64,000 nucleotides of DNA from Adiantum capillus-veneris (Eukaryota; Streptophyta; Polypodiopsida; Polypodiales; Pteridaceae): assembly GCA_014529385.2 (NCBI GenBank), contig CM043958.1, positions 77,376,669 to 77,440,668 of the forward strand. The letters are read 5' to 3'. The translations under genes were made by a program, and so were the position numbers. Below the pieces are notes generated by a model that made no database searches, was not told the origin of the DNA, and was given only the letters and a program-made list of their open reading frames with translations. Positions 9,750-21,934 of this stretch are shown here, in pieces; position 1 is the first letter of the stretch, and every line of letters starts with the position of its first letter.

Positions 9750-12017
9750 TGAACTCGAAAAATCGAGATTTTAAATAGAAAGCGTTCATAGGGGTACAAC
9801 ATTTAACATACATATCGACCAAAACATTGACAAGCACAACATTTTTCTCCTACAGCCCTTGATCCAAAGCATTGCCAAGCACAACATGTGTCTACAACAG
9901 TCCCTGTCTAGCAATTCCATAGTGGAGTCTATAACCCATGTGGAGTCCTTGTCTGTAGTCTTTCTTTTAGGAGGGAGAACAGCATGAATGCTGGTGAGTA
10001 AACTTCTAATGAAGTACACATGAAGCTCAGCGCCATTCTCTTTAGTAGAGGCTTTTGGCAAATGTTTCCTGCGTCTCTCTTTTCTGGACAAGGTGGATGA
10101 TGGACTCTGCTAACACCCTACCAAAACTGGCGATGTCAGCTTCCAACTCCATGAAAAGCAGCTCTGTGCAAACCTTCAAATCGAGAGACGTAGCCCTTCT
10201 ATACACTGAAAAACACGTATGTGTGAGGTCATTTTAAGCAAGACTCGGGCTCGAGGAAATGGCCTAAATCATGCCAGTGGCATTTAATAGGCCTTCATTT
10301 GTCAAAAATGTATCACGCAGATTAGGCAACGGAATGCGTACTGTTGGAACTTGGCACACACACACACACAGATGCATGCATGCATGCATACACGTTCCCT
10401 GATGAGATGGCACACGTTTGTCAACCAACGGTTGTTGTGCTGAGTAGAGGTAAAGGGTTGGCAAGGAGCCAAGAGGCCAAGGGGAGGAGGTATACTTAAC
10501 TAGGATGCGAGATGACACCGTTGAGCCATAGCCTTCAATAAAACCATTGCAAGAGATATTTCTGATGTTGTTCATCTTTAGCCAGGATGGGAGACGATAT
10601 TGCATCGCTGCTGCTTGTGCATAGCCAGAGAGGTAGGAGAGGGGTTGATGCACGGCTATTGCACTCAAGTACGGATTTGTCAGGTCATCAAGCAAGGAGA
10701 AGACCGTGTTGCCTATCATTTTGAAAAGCTCTCGAATTGCTTGTGTTTTGGTGTGAGCTTGCTGGTTGCCAAGCTTTGCTATGTTATTGTAGAGACGGTG
10801 AGAATCATGTACATAAATGTCATACCATGGGACAGAGTCAACTCGACCAGTGCATGGAGGCTACAAGAGGTTGTCAAGCTCTTGGAAAACAAACTCAATC
10901 CCTATCTACTCGAGGTTACACTCAACTGCATGTCAGGTAGCAAACGCTAACTACGACAACTATAAGCAAATCTCGTCGATTCACTAAGCAAACAAAGTCC
11001 AAACGTATAGGTCGGATAGGCAATGCCTAAAGACACATACATATGCCCTCAAATCTCTCTTTTGACCACTTGCCAAAATCGTGCTTATTTTCTACAAGGC
11101 AGATTTGACCTGATTGTTTTCGGCCCTGAATGCACCCTAGAGCTTAGCAATGATGCCCCGACACCCCTCCTATGCATAAAATGCAGTTTCGTTATGCTCG
11201 GATTTAGAAGGAGATTAGCAGCAATAAAAAAACAATTTTACCGCGAGAGATTTACAATGACGCGAAGAGCTTTCACCTGTCGCGATGAAGCAAACGGAAC
11301 TTCAACAGACACTTCGCGAGAGAGTTATGAGCTTGAGAAAGAAAAAGGAGAGTACATAGTGCTCTGCAAAAATGTCGTATGCTTATTATCCAAAAAAATT
11401 AACTTGGGTTTTACAAAAATTGACTATTATACCTTAGCCAAAGGTTGTGGGTCAAAAATGGGTAATCTTCTAACTCTCTTACAGCCTAAGTCTGGGAATC
11501 AATAAATTACAAAGGCTTTAGGCTAGAGACGTCCAGATTGCTCAAAAAATATGAAAAATTACATCATAGGCTATTACAAGGGCTACGATGTTAGCAATGT
11601 GGCTAACATTGCTAACAATGTGGCTAATATTTCCCTCCTATCCTAGGTCGTCCATGACACAGCTTCAAGGGATTGGATAGTGATCTGGTTTCCTTGTCAT
11701 GCACCTTTTTTGTAAGGCTTCCAGGGCTTCATAGTTCTTGATATGCAGCTTTTTATCTGCTTCCGCTAGAAATTGCAGGTCAATGGGGGTGTTGAGCTCC
11801 ACGGCTGTGTAGCCAACAAATCTTGCACACAAATTTTCTACCACAAGGCCAAAGTTACGTGGTCTAAAAGTGAAGAACCCCATGTAAAAAGCCTCCTTGA
11901 ACGTCTACATGTAAAAGGATGGTACCCTAGCAAAGATGCCTTACAGGACTTGGTCAGGCAGTTGATTTGACAAGTCATAACAGAGCCCCTGGTCACCTTT
12001 GAGGAAGGCCATCCACG
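9750..12017. other. Unassigned region, no supported gene
   Basis: I recognise no gene here. The longest open stretch is 160 codons (11023-11505, plus) with no motif, no coding neighbours and no repeat. A (CA)n(TGCA)n run sits at 10354-10390. A minus-strand 72-codon stretch (11665-11883) is also motif-free. Confidence 0.5.
11590..11616. repeat. Perfect 11-bp inverted repeat (hairpin)
   Basis: GTTAGCAATGT and ACATTGCTAAC flank a 5-base loop GGCTA. A partial third copy (TTGCTAACAATGTGGCTAA) follows. It lies in otherwise unassigned DNA. Confidence 0.8.
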
Positions 12018-12621
12018 GAGGATAATGGGTCGTGCTCTCTACAATGGGTGCTCCTCAGTGCAATGTGCATGAGATTTCACTCCGACAGAATGAAAACACA
12101 GAAGACAATGAATAACAGAGCAAAGAGCAAACAACACCACGACTCAACAGTGGAACCTGAACAGCATGTGACATCGACTAACTCAAAGAAACCAGTACAG
12201 ACTCTGGCATGGCAGCACACTCAGCTCAAGCCCAGAACTCATGCGTACAATGGGGGTGTCGAGGCTCAAGTGTGCAGGGATGGTGCAGACGTGTTGTGCA
12301 TGAACTCAAGATGCTAAACTCAAGACTCATGACCATACAAAGTAGATGATAATAGAGTAGCTATGATAGCGTATCATCCGACTGACACCAACCACACATG
12401 TATCTCCTAAAGAGCCACCAACCAACGGCTAGCAAATATCCCAATCCAGTTAAGCCTATCTCCAAACTGAGGTGGTGGTGATCTGGCCATGGTGTCCACT
12501 AGACCACCATCCTTATCGCTTGCCACATGTCATTGCCCAGGCGAGAGTCAGTCCAGTGTGAACTCCTGACCAACTGTAACTAACTGCCAATCCTATGCCA
12601 TGACACTGTAGCCGTGCTACA
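12018..12621 (-). mobile_element. LTR-like repeat C, copy 1
   Basis: This is an inverted homologue of the solo LTR at 34224-34799. Shared blocks include the TGTAG...GCTACAGTGTCA start (at 12621), CCTGGGCA, CCGTTGGT, CACAACACGTCT, CCATCCCTGCACA, GACACCCCCATTGTAC and the GCACATTGCAC-TAGAGAGCAC end. The start matches well. The end diverges after CATTATC, so the left boundary is approximate. No target-site duplication is found here. Confidence 0.65.
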
Positions 12622-13729
12622 GGTTGCCCGCCACAAGACCACTCACCGTCCCAGTGAGAGAGAACACTGAAACTAGAGGAAGGAAAAAATATAGACTGAA
12701 GAAGCTGATGTAGGTATTTGCAGGAGGAGGAGATGAAGAAGTACGAACAACTCCGCCTCAATGAGATAATCTGTCCAGAAAGTAGAAACTGAAGAAGACC
12801 CAAGCCTGAACAAAATGCTGAAAGTCGCAAAGCTCCCAACTATGCCGAAATATGCAAAACAGGATATAAGAGCTGATCGAGAGGAGCAAGCTAGAAAAAT
12901 ACATTTTTCCTAACCGAATAAAATAAGAACAATCTTAAAATACTCCCAGTTGTAGGTGAGAATTTCCCAGTTTTCTTCCATGCAAGCTGAAAATTTAACA
13001 AGGATTTTAGGGTTGCAGCTGGTTTAAAACATTTTAGGGAAGTGGGGAGGGGTAGGTAGGGGCGAGGAGAGTAGAGAGGGGCGAGAGTAGGCAGGGAGGA
13101 TGAGGGGGGCTGGGTAGGGGCGAGAGGGTGTAGATAGGGGCGAGAGGGGGTGGGTAGGGGCAAGGGGGCGATAGTAGGTAGGGAGGGGCGAGGGTAGAGA
13201 AGGTGGTGAGGACGAGAGGAGAGGGAATGGGGAAAGGTACACAGGATGGTGGAGAAGCGGAAGCTGACCTTTTCCAGCCTGTGAAAGAAACATGCCTTTG
13301 TGGTATGCCAATGCCAGACGGGAGGAGAAGATAGCCGTACACGCACTGGTCTTTCCAGAAGTTTGACAAACCAGACTCTTTCACAACCATAAAACCATGA
13401 GTGCTTGACTCTACTAATGAGTCTAATCTTATCTTCTGTGACCCAGGGGGCAGATCGCCATATGTCTATGATTTATTGGGAAGTCAGTTGGGAAACATTG
13501 GCAGAATGTAATGTTCGCTAATCCCAGGCCATTGCTTCCTTCCATATATCCTCTGTTTCCAGCTCTATGTTCACCTTCAAGGCCTTTCCAGCTTCTGCAG
13601 TGAAATTATCTGTGGGTCCTTGCTCACCCTCTAAGTTCAATTGGAGCTGACTTTGGAAGTGTGGAGGTGGCATCAGTCTTCTCTTCACATTGTAGGAATT
13701 GCAAAGCTTCTGTTTATGTTGGCAGTGAC
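12622..13729. other. Unassigned region around a G-rich minisatellite
   Basis: No gene is seen. The Pro/Ser-rich open stretches on the minus strand at 13024-13390 are translations of the G-rich repeat and are not believed to be coding. Confidence 0.5.
13034..13250. repeat. G-rich degenerate minisatellite
   Basis: Degenerate units of the form GGGTAGGGGCGAGA recur over about 200 bp on the plus strand, with many runs of three or more G. The G-rich strand could fold into G-quadruplexes. Confidence 0.85.
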
Positions 13730-14798
13730 TCAGGAATCATGTAGCATCTGTTTGCCCTTCAGTTGCTCTTGAGATTCCTTCAAAGCTGCTTGCAAATTGG
13801 CACTCTCCTTCTGATAGTTGTCTTTTTTGTTCATGAAAAAAAGAGATAGCTCTCTTCTTTGTATGTGCTCTAGTTTTAGCTCAGTCTCAAGGTCTTTGTT
13901 CCTCTTTTCCATTGCCTGGTAAGAAAGATTTGACCCCTAGAGAGTGAGAACTATGGGGTTGGCCTTCAACTTCTCTAGCAGCTCACTATGATCTTTGAGT
14001 CATGCCTCCGCCTGGGTTGCCTGGAGGTTAGCCACTTCAAGTTTTGTTTGCAGCCACTGAGCATGTGCGTTAGTGTCAAGTACCGTGGCGTTCAGTTCCT
14101 GGATTCATTTTTCATGGCTCTCACTCAAGTGTTGTCATCTCCTTGAGTTCAGCCGCTTGTTTTGTGTTAACTTCTTGTAGGCTAGAGATTTATGCTTGTG
14201 ACTTTTATACAAAGCATTCTATTCCTCTACAAAGGCATCTGCTGCATCTATTCTGGCTGTGAGATGTAGATTCATTGCCTCAATCTGCTTGATTTTGTTT
14301 TCTCTGCTATACATTGCAGTCTTCCATCTTTTCTACTACTTGATGTGCAAACTAAGCGTATTCTTCAACTTCTTTGAGATTTTTTGTCAAAGATGTGCTT
14401 GCTTGCTCCATTTCGGGTAGTATTTCCTCCTGGTGGTCTTCTTGTTGTTCTTCTTGTTGCTCATCCGATCGTGCTTCAATTTCCAGATCTTCTGTCTTTT
14501 GTTCTAGCATTGCTTCAACAGTTTCTTGTCCCATTGGCACTGGTTCTTCTTTTTTCTCCTCTTTCTGGGTTTCCTCTTGCATTGTGGCTTTAGCCTGGGG
14601 TTCTGGTGATTTAGCTTCTTGTGTTTCCTCCTGTGTTTCATGGATGGGAGAGAGCAGCTTGTGAGAGGTTTGAGGGGCTTTTGTTTCCCCGGATGTGCCC
14701 ACTGCTTCGTCTTTGTCGGTGCTTTTTGTTTTCTCCTCTTTTTCTCTTTCTTGCTTTTCTTGCCCATAGATCTGTTCTAAATAAGCCAAAGGGTCCAT
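13730..14798 (-). pseudogene. Coiled-coil, Glu/Gln-rich reading frame of unknown function
   Basis: I do not recognise this protein. The minus strand opens with MDPLAYLEQIYGQEKQ (14798) followed by about 130 residues dominated by Glu, Gln, Lys and Thr. After several in-frame stops it continues with heptad-like segments: EKRNKDLETELKLEH, then NLQAALKESQEQLKGK (13730-13912). The layout resembles a long coiled-coil protein or a structural ORF of a retroelement, now decayed. It lies upstream, in the same orientation, of LTR repeat C and downstream of gypsy copy D1, so it may belong to either or to neither. Confidence 0.45.
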
Positions 14799-15102
14799 TT
14801 CTTCTATGTACAGTGGATTCTTTATACTTAATTTTCAAGGGTAAGGCTGCCAGTGTTCTTCAAAATCGCCTCTCAGCCGGCTTATTATCTATAGACACCG
14901 CAACCCCCAATGAAATGCTCATTGGAGCTTGTGCGAATGTTCTATATACCTTTGCCATTGCTCCCTTCAAGCTTGGTTGGATTCCGTGCACCGAGTCAAT
15001 CGTTTCAATGGTTTTTGCTTTCATTCTCTGCCGTGAAAGTTCTACTAACCTAGGGTGTTTCTGGACTACCCCTACCTCGAAAACACAATAAAACATGTTC
15101 AT
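14799..15102 (-). pseudogene. Possible N-terminal part of the coiled-coil frame
   Basis: An 80-codon open frame (14860-15102; SLKGAMAKVYRTFAQAP is characteristic) ends 60 bases before the coiled-coil frame in a different phase, and sequence between them still reads in shifted frames. It could be the N-terminus of the same protein. No domain is recognised. Confidence 0.35.
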
Positions 15103-15798
15103 TAGTAGGTTAGGAACTTACCCCTCATGTCTCGTGTGAGACAGTGCAATGTGGAAGTCGTCAGAGATCGCAAAAAGCAAGCGCAAAGAAACTAGGAGTA
15201 GGCTTCCCGATTCACTTTCTCTCAAACCCCCGGCTAGCAAAAATTTCTTCATTTAGGCTCCGATGCCCTGTCTCTGAAGATTTTACCAAATTAAGTTTCA
15301 CGGACTAATTTAGGCCTCCCGTCATCGCCCTCAGAATTGAACAAGGATTGACATGCTCGTTTGTCTCTTCTTCTTGATCATCAAATTATCTCCATTCCTC
15401 TATCTGAGCTTGTTTACTATTTATTTTCTATTTTTTGACTTGTTTATTAAGAAAATTACAAAACTAATTTAAAAAATAAAACTCCAATCCAAAAATTACC
15501 TAAACACACATAAACACTATACTTGGCTATATTTTTGCGATTTTCTTTGTTTCGATCGCTTTTTTGGCTGAAAAACACGTTTAAAAAAAGTAAAATCTAC
15601 AATATTTTTTTCTTTTTTTATGATATTTACATTTTACACACACCTAGGGGTCATCATAGTACATTATCACCATTATCTTTACTTATAAGGGAATTTTTCA
15701 TGGAGTTGGCGAAACAATCTCACACGTTAGCATACAAATACTTTAAGCATTGCCCTTTCTCTAGCCGATTTCATCCTTTCAGGTCGGCATTCAGAATA
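15103..15798 (-). other. Possible 3' LTR region of gypsy copy D1
   Basis: This is AT-rich DNA immediately downstream of a strong polypurine tract on the minus strand. Position suggests an LTR, but no second copy exists in the window and TG/CA ends are not clear. Confidence 0.3.
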
Positions 15799-15812
15799 CC
15801 TCTTCCCCTCCT
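15799..15812 (-). promoter_or_regulatory. Candidate polypurine tract, gypsy copy D1
   Basis: The minus strand reads AGGAGGGGAAGAGG, a long pure-purine run after the last recognisable pol sequence. That is the position where a 3' LTR should start. Confidence 0.5.
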
Positions 15813-15928
15813 AATTGTAGTCCTTCGGGATGATAGTGTGTATCTAGGGTAGTACAATGCATGGGTCGATAAGTGATGTCTATGCATAGCCGTGATTGGT
15901 TGTACCATGCTCGTGATGTCAATGCATT

Positions 15929-18135
15929 TTAAAACATTATATTGTGCAAGAGGAGGGTCTTGAGCGAATTGCTCGAGGTTTTCCGATATCGAAGCTTCCA
16001 GTTGATTAACTCTCTTGAAAAGTTGATCTTAGAGCAATTGTGCTCGTTCTTGAATAGTTTGTAGCAAACAATCATCTTTTTCTGCGAGATCATTTTGTAG
16101 AGAGATTGGTTGTTGTTTTTGTGATTGTTGAAGCTTTGGTATCCACTTGTATACCGACTTGGTTGGTTACTTTGCTTCAGTCTTCTTCTTTGGCACCCAC
16201 ACCCACTTAGTCTTTGGCGACGGCTCTTTTTTGCTTTGTTGGGGTTGTGGAGCTGGTTGTGGTGATAACTTATTGCGTTTATTTTAGCACAAGTATTGGC
16301 TAGTGCTTTGACTTTGCATCCATCTTTTAGTGTCATTGTCTTCCTCATATCCAGTCCATCCAGCCATTCATCATCCATCTCTACTTTATCTTCTGCTAAA
16401 GCCTGAGTGAAATGTAGAGGTTGCACTCAAAGCATACTGAGTGGCATAACTTCAAGGGTTGGTCGCATTGCCGCTTTTCTCTTTAAGATCTGAATGCGCG
16501 CCTCCTCCTGAGCTTCTTTTATGACCTGTTGTCGCTTGACCTTGTGTTCTTTCGCTTCATGCATTCTTTCCAAGAGGTCGTTAGTCAGTGGCATATTATA
16601 CTTTCGCAGATGACATCCACTAATCTAGTTTTTCATTATTTCCCCATCTAAGGTGGATATTGTAACTGTCCCACTTGGTGAAACACTCTAGATTACAAAA
16701 GAACCATGTTTTTTTTTTCTTGAATTTAAGAATGAATTGTTTTAACGAATAGATTAATACCAAATCTCCTTGCTTGAAGATTTTTATTAATAGATGCGAG
16801 TCAAAGAATTGTTTTTGTTTCTTTTTTTAGCATAGAAGTGCGCAATAGCTTTTAGTCTTCACTTGTCTAATTGCTCAATATTTTTGAGTTATTCCAAAGT
16901 TCGTAACATGTCCATTCTAATTCATGAGCAACTCTGAGAGTTGGCAGTAAAAACTTCATTGGAACAATAGCGTCAAGTCCATAGACCATATTAAAGGAGT
17001 GGCATTCAGAGCGATTTTGAATGATACCCTATAAGCCCATAGAGCTAAATGAAGATTCATTTCCCAGTCCATTCTTCCCGAGCTTGCAATTTTAGTAAGC
17101 ATCGAGCTTAGAAGTTTATTCGTATGCTTTGCTTGGCCACTTGCTTGAGGATGACGTATCGCATGAATATACATTCATACAAGAATGCAGCCTCGGTTTG
17201 TGCATGGTTCTTCCTAGTGGCTCTCGCTTTTGTCCACTTGGTCAGGTAATCGGTGGCTACAATAATACATTGTGCCTGAGTTTTGTATGCAGGTGGTTGT
17301 ATTGGGCAATAAAGTCTATACCCCAATTAGCAAATGCTCTTGCTCCCATCATTGGTCGCAATCGCATGCTATCCATCCTAGTTGGCATTTTTGCTCTGAC
17401 AAAAGACACATCTTCTCATAAATTCTTTCGCATCTGCAAAAAGAGTTCGGCACCATATGTTAGCCATCAGTATTTCTCTAGCCGTAGTTTCATGAGAGAA
17501 ATGGGCCCCCTCTAGTCGAGCATGTGCTTGTTTCACGATAGGAATGTACTCATCTTCATTGGCACACAGTCGAAGCTGTTGATCCTTTCTTCATCTATAT
17601 AGTTGTTGGCCGATCATGGTATAATTTGTTGCCTCTGTTTTGATTGCTTTTTTCCTTTGTTTGCTCATGTCTTTAGGAAATTTTATATTCATCAAGTACT
17701 CCACCAGATATTTGCTCCACTTAGGTGCAACACATACCTGAAACAAAGTTGCATGTAGACATAGGCATGAACATCTCTTTTCATATTTGGCAAGTAAACC
17801 CCTAACCATGTAAGTCGTCTCAATATTTGGTCTTCTCCAAAATGCATTCTCACCTCTATTGTCTAAGTCTGATTTAAGCATTTGGCTTGTTCTTTTGAGC
17901 TTATGCACAAAAGTAGGATCCCATCCTTGTTTTTCCAATACAGTCTCCCAGCCAACAACTGATACATAGGCGATTTCTCGATCAACCGTGGTGTGATTGG
18001 AAGTGGGATCTGTAAATCTACTTGAGCTATAGTTTCTTCTGACCATCTCAAAATCATCTCAACTGATAATAGATAAGCATCTGAAAAATCATCATCAATT
18101 CGTTTTGGAGGTTCTTTTGAGGTGATTCTTGACAA
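15929..18135 (-). pseudogene. Ty3/gypsy RNase H end, integrase and tail, copy D1
   Basis: The minus strand begins with the end of RNase H (MSRITSKEPPKRIDDDFSDAYLL, 18135). It runs through a family-specific spacer (FPKDMSKQRKKAIKTEATNYTMIGQQ) to the integrase zinc-binding region (EDEYIPI..QAHARL, HFSHETTA) and the integrase core (PIQPPAYKTQAQ, DYLTKW; 17108-17326). The core is internally deleted: the segment holding the second catalytic Asp (SDRG) is missing and HPQASGQAKHTNK follows directly. A C-terminal domain and a basic tail (15929-16426) complete it. Stops and frameshifts are frequent. It is clearly homologous to copy D2 at 22480-25802. Confidence 0.8.
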
Positions 18136-18318
18136 GTACTACACTTTGCTCATGATACCAAAGACATCTCTCTTGAAGATTATAGGATTTACTTTGATTG
18201 TTTCTAGTTTTCGGAGCCTCGTGGTGCTTTATCTTTTTTACCTCTTATTTATTGTGGGTTCTCCTTGGTTTGAAGTTTCACACTTGTAAATTCAATCAAG
18301 ATTTTCAAACCAAAAAAA

Positions 18319-18336
18319 TTGTGTGTGTGTGTGTGG

Positions 18337-18369
<33 letters not shown>

Positions 18370-18370
18370 T
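18319..18370. repeat. (GT)n(GA)n compound microsatellite
   Basis: A run of GT with one GG interruption is followed by GA, just upstream of the exon-like segment at 18380. Confidence 0.9.
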
Positions 18371-18379
18371 TTTGAAATA

Positions 18380-18565
18380 ATGTCCAGGATTGAATGGGAT
18401 GACCTCTCTACAAAATTGGGAGAATTGTACAATGACCAGATTCAACCTCCAATTTTGTCACAACCATCGGAAGATGATAATGAAATCCTTCCATCAAGCA
18501 TTGAGGATGATATTGATTCCCATGACTTTCTTGATGTCAAGTCTGGTCCAAACATTTGGGAATAG
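18380..18565 (+). pseudogene. Acidic C-terminal exon-like segment, copy 1
   Basis: This is a 61-codon frame, MSRIEWDDLSTKLGELYND to a TAG stop, rich in Asp/Glu and Ser (SSIEDDIDSHDFLD near the end). A diverged copy at 21935-22124 keeps the same C-terminal residues and stops at the same codon, which argues that this was real coding sequence. The homology continues past the stop for about 80 bases. I do not recognise the protein. It may be the last exon of a captured gene or part of a mobile element. No promoter or upstream exon is evident. Confidence 0.5.
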
Positions 18566-18669
18566 CAGGTATTCTAATACAAATTTCGTATGTATTCTTA
18601 ATCTTTCTCAATGATAGTCAAAATCAGTTGTTGTGTATGTGTAAATTTGTTTGTGTGTGGTTGTCTGTG

Positions 18670-18905
18670 TATGTGTAGTGTACGTGTACGCGTACGCGCA
18701 CACATACATATATATTCTTATACATATGCATATGCATTCATATACATACGCATACACAATACATATATACACACACATGCATGTACATATGTATCTATGT
18801 ATATCTATATGTATCTATATATTTATTTGTTTATATGCACATACATGTGTTTAGATATATACATATACGCATGTGTGTGTGCGCGCATGCTCCCACACAC
18901 ATATA
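18670..18905. repeat. Alternating purine-pyrimidine (TA/CA/GC) low-complexity tract
   Basis: About 235 bp of nearly continuous ACATATAT, GTACGCGT and TATGCATA units. Such sequence favours Z-DNA or cruciform structures. No gene. Confidence 0.8.
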
Positions 18906-20950
18906 CATACATGAATGCTAGTTTCATATGTTCCTTTTCCATCTTCCCGTCAATTTCTTATTGGATCGAACAATGTATTTTCTACTCACCTCAAAATATC
19001 ATACTTATTGGTATTATATACAATTGTTCTAAATCATTGTGACCTACCTTAGACAACTTTGATTATTTATGGCACAACTTAGTGATGTAATGAAAACGCT
19101 AGACTCTTGCTAATTGACTTTATCCCCTTATAAAACTTAGGAAGCAATCAAAGAAAATTCGTATGTCTTGTTGAAACCTTTGCTTTACAGTAGTTGGCTA
19201 TCTATTCTTCATCATTATAGTCGATTTATTTGGATTCAAAGTATTGTATTGTTTTGCTTGCCATATAGTAATGAATTTCTCAAAAGCACACCTCATTTAT
19301 TGCGCATACTAACCAAAGCATTACCTGGCTCTTTTTATCAGGTAAACTTGTGGTGAAGTTGTTTTATGTGTTAACGCTTTTGGAGTGAATTCGTTCTTTA
19401 TTACATGTCCATGTTGTATTCCAATTGCTCATAAATATAGTGCGATACACACATAATCATTAAAAAACAGCATCATCTTTTGGTAGACTTTTCGAGATAT
19501 TTTGGGAGTTTTCTGCATATATGCAATTATCTGTTTATGGTCATGTCCAAATAAAACTCAAAAAAAAAATCAACATGAATGTTAAATGGTGCAACATCCA
19601 CTTGAAGTGCTCAACAATTCATTTATATTTGCGGGTCTAGATGTTGAGAAGTTGTAATCCTTATGTCATGTCAAGGGTGAAATTTTTTGTGATCATTTGA
19701 ACAATGAATGTCCATGGTGGAAATGGGTTAGCTTACAATGTGTACAATTGAGTTTTAATGAGAAATTTGGTTTCCTCCATTTAGATATTGTTCAAAGTGG
19801 GTTTTACATCAATATAGAATGATCTTTGTGAATTGAACATTAAGTCATTTTGTATCAAAGAGTGAAGAACCAAGTAGGAATATAGAAAATTGAAGGTCTT
19901 GTCAATTGGGATGCACACACACTTCACAAAAAATCATTTTAGTAAGCCGTTTCTTTTAATTGTCACAGCACCCCTCATCTATAAATGTATTTTGTTTGGA
20001 GGTGGATAGGTGATTTAAGGCTTTCCAAATAGTGATTTACCTTTTTCAAGCACCAGCCTCCATAGTTTCCATCTCTTGATCATGCGTTTCTATGATAGTC
20101 TAGGTTTGTCACATTGTTACAATGTGAGGTGGTTTACATGATAAGTTGGTAGTGTGTGATTGAGGGATATTCACTAAGATGAAAAACCCTTCTAACTTAA
20201 ATTTTTATTTTGGATAGATGGTGTAAACCATAGATGCAAGATGGTAACATTTTCCACTGACGGATGAATGTTACAATTTCAAGAAATTTTCTATCTGTAT
20301 ATTGCTTTTGAAACTTAAGAGTTGATGTTTACTTTTCTTCCACGGGAATTTATAGCATCAAAACACGTGGAACTTTGTACCATTAAATGTTTGTTTTTCC
20401 ATTATTCTAAAGGAGCAAAATAATTTTACAATAATTAATGTGTCCTCTAACCTCATACAACAATGCGTTGTGAGAGTATTCACAATGCTCTTGAACCGAA
20501 CTGCTAGTCATAGTGGGCAAGTGTATAATCCTTGTTTCTCTCTTTGCCTCAATCTCCAAGGAGAATTATGAGACCCTCAACTATCCTATAGCATGAAAAC
20601 TCCCAAATTATGACCGATCAATAAACAGTGAGCGTTGCCAAAACAAAAATAAGTTTGTGTACGTGTGTGGAAATTGAGTGCTTCGTGGTTTGATGTTTGC
20701 ATCTGGGGTACCCTCATGTGTTTACTACTAATGCATATTGTTTCTCATTTGTGAAGTGCGGAGAGAGTGATCTAAGATCTTTAGAATGAGACCAATAAAG
20801 ACCAACACTATGGGTTTCTATCTCAAGGAGAAATTTCAACCTTTGCAGTGAATTGTGGACCATAGCAATAAGTTATAAGATGTGCACAAACCTATTTTGG
20901 TGGAAAATTACTATGCAAACTAATCTAAAAATCAAATTTCCTCTTAACGC
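18906..20950. other. AT-rich region, no supported feature
   Basis: There are no open frames above about 60 codons with any motif, and no repeat shared with other parts of the window that I could find. Confidence 0.5.
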
Positions 20951-21560
20951 TAGGTTTGTGTTTGAGCCACTTAAGTGGCTTGAGTCACAATAGTGGCTTG
21001 GCACCTCATTCTACAAAATTGACTTTTAAGTCCGACTATTTTTCTAGGAACCATGAACATAGGATATTATTCAGGTCCGATAGCATAGAGGAACATTTTC
21101 GTATACCATTTATCCAAAAAAGTACAAAATTTAAAAATATATTTTTTTAGAAATAGTGAAAAGCCACAAAACTAGCTTTTAAATTTGACAGCATACATGT
21201 TTTTGAAGCCTAAAATAAGATGACAATTTTTTTCTAAAAATAGTACATGCATGGATTCTTATTGTGTACATATCCAAGTATTTTTCAAAGAAGTTTTAAT
21301 GTGCTTTGAAGGTTTTCAAGGGGTCTACAAGGATTATCAAATATTCATAGCAATTTTTGTTAGATTGTACCTAAAAGGTGGCTCTTGAAAAATACAAATT
21401 TTATATGGAGGTATTTATTTCTTTTTTTTTTCAACTCTTTACATGCCTTGAGAACAAATCCCTAGATTTTTTTGATGAGGTTTCTTGTGGTTCATGAGAG
21501 CAAGAATTTACAAAAAAGTTGCTTATAGCCACAAAAGTGGCTTGTGTTCACACAGCCCTA
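20951..21560. mobile_element. Candidate MITE with imperfect terminal inverted repeats
   Basis: The left end starts TAGGTTTGTGTTTGAGCCAC. The reverse complement of the right end (21560) starts TAGGGCTGTGTGAACACAAG and continues CCACTTTTGTGGCT. Both ends share TAGG, TGTGT and an AGCCACTT-GTGGCT block within about 40 bases. A TAGGG start fits hAT-like MITEs. However, no 8-bp target-site duplication is visible, and the GCCAC-GTGGC core is self-palindromic, which inflates the match. Confidence 0.35.
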
Positions 21561-21934
21561 TTGTTAATAAGGGATCATCTTTTTGCTTTGCATCATAAAT
21601 GTGCTTCCTATGAACTTTTAGGTGCATTGATGTATTGCTTCAAATGTATGTTGCTATTGCCACATTCACATGTTGTGATGTTGCTCCCATGCTCACATCT
21701 AAATTTATACAACAATTGCAATATTGTTTACTTCACATCAATTTTGGAAGATTTTTTTGGATCTCTAACCAGCTAAGTAGCACTACCATACAATAGGATG
21801 TGTGGTAGGATGTGGTTCCCGGCATTGTGGACTATTGACCAAATGTGAAATCGTCTATATCATGCCTTTCATTGCGATTGTAGTTCATTTTTGTTCTATC
21901 CTTACTTTCATACATTACTACTATAAGTATGTTT

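Noticed and set aside
10600-10950. 116-codon plus-strand open frame as a possible gene
   Set aside because: No motif, no conserved second copy and no supporting context. Expected by chance in a region of this size.
12891-13390. Pro-rich proteins on the minus strand
   Set aside because: They are translations of the G-rich minisatellite.
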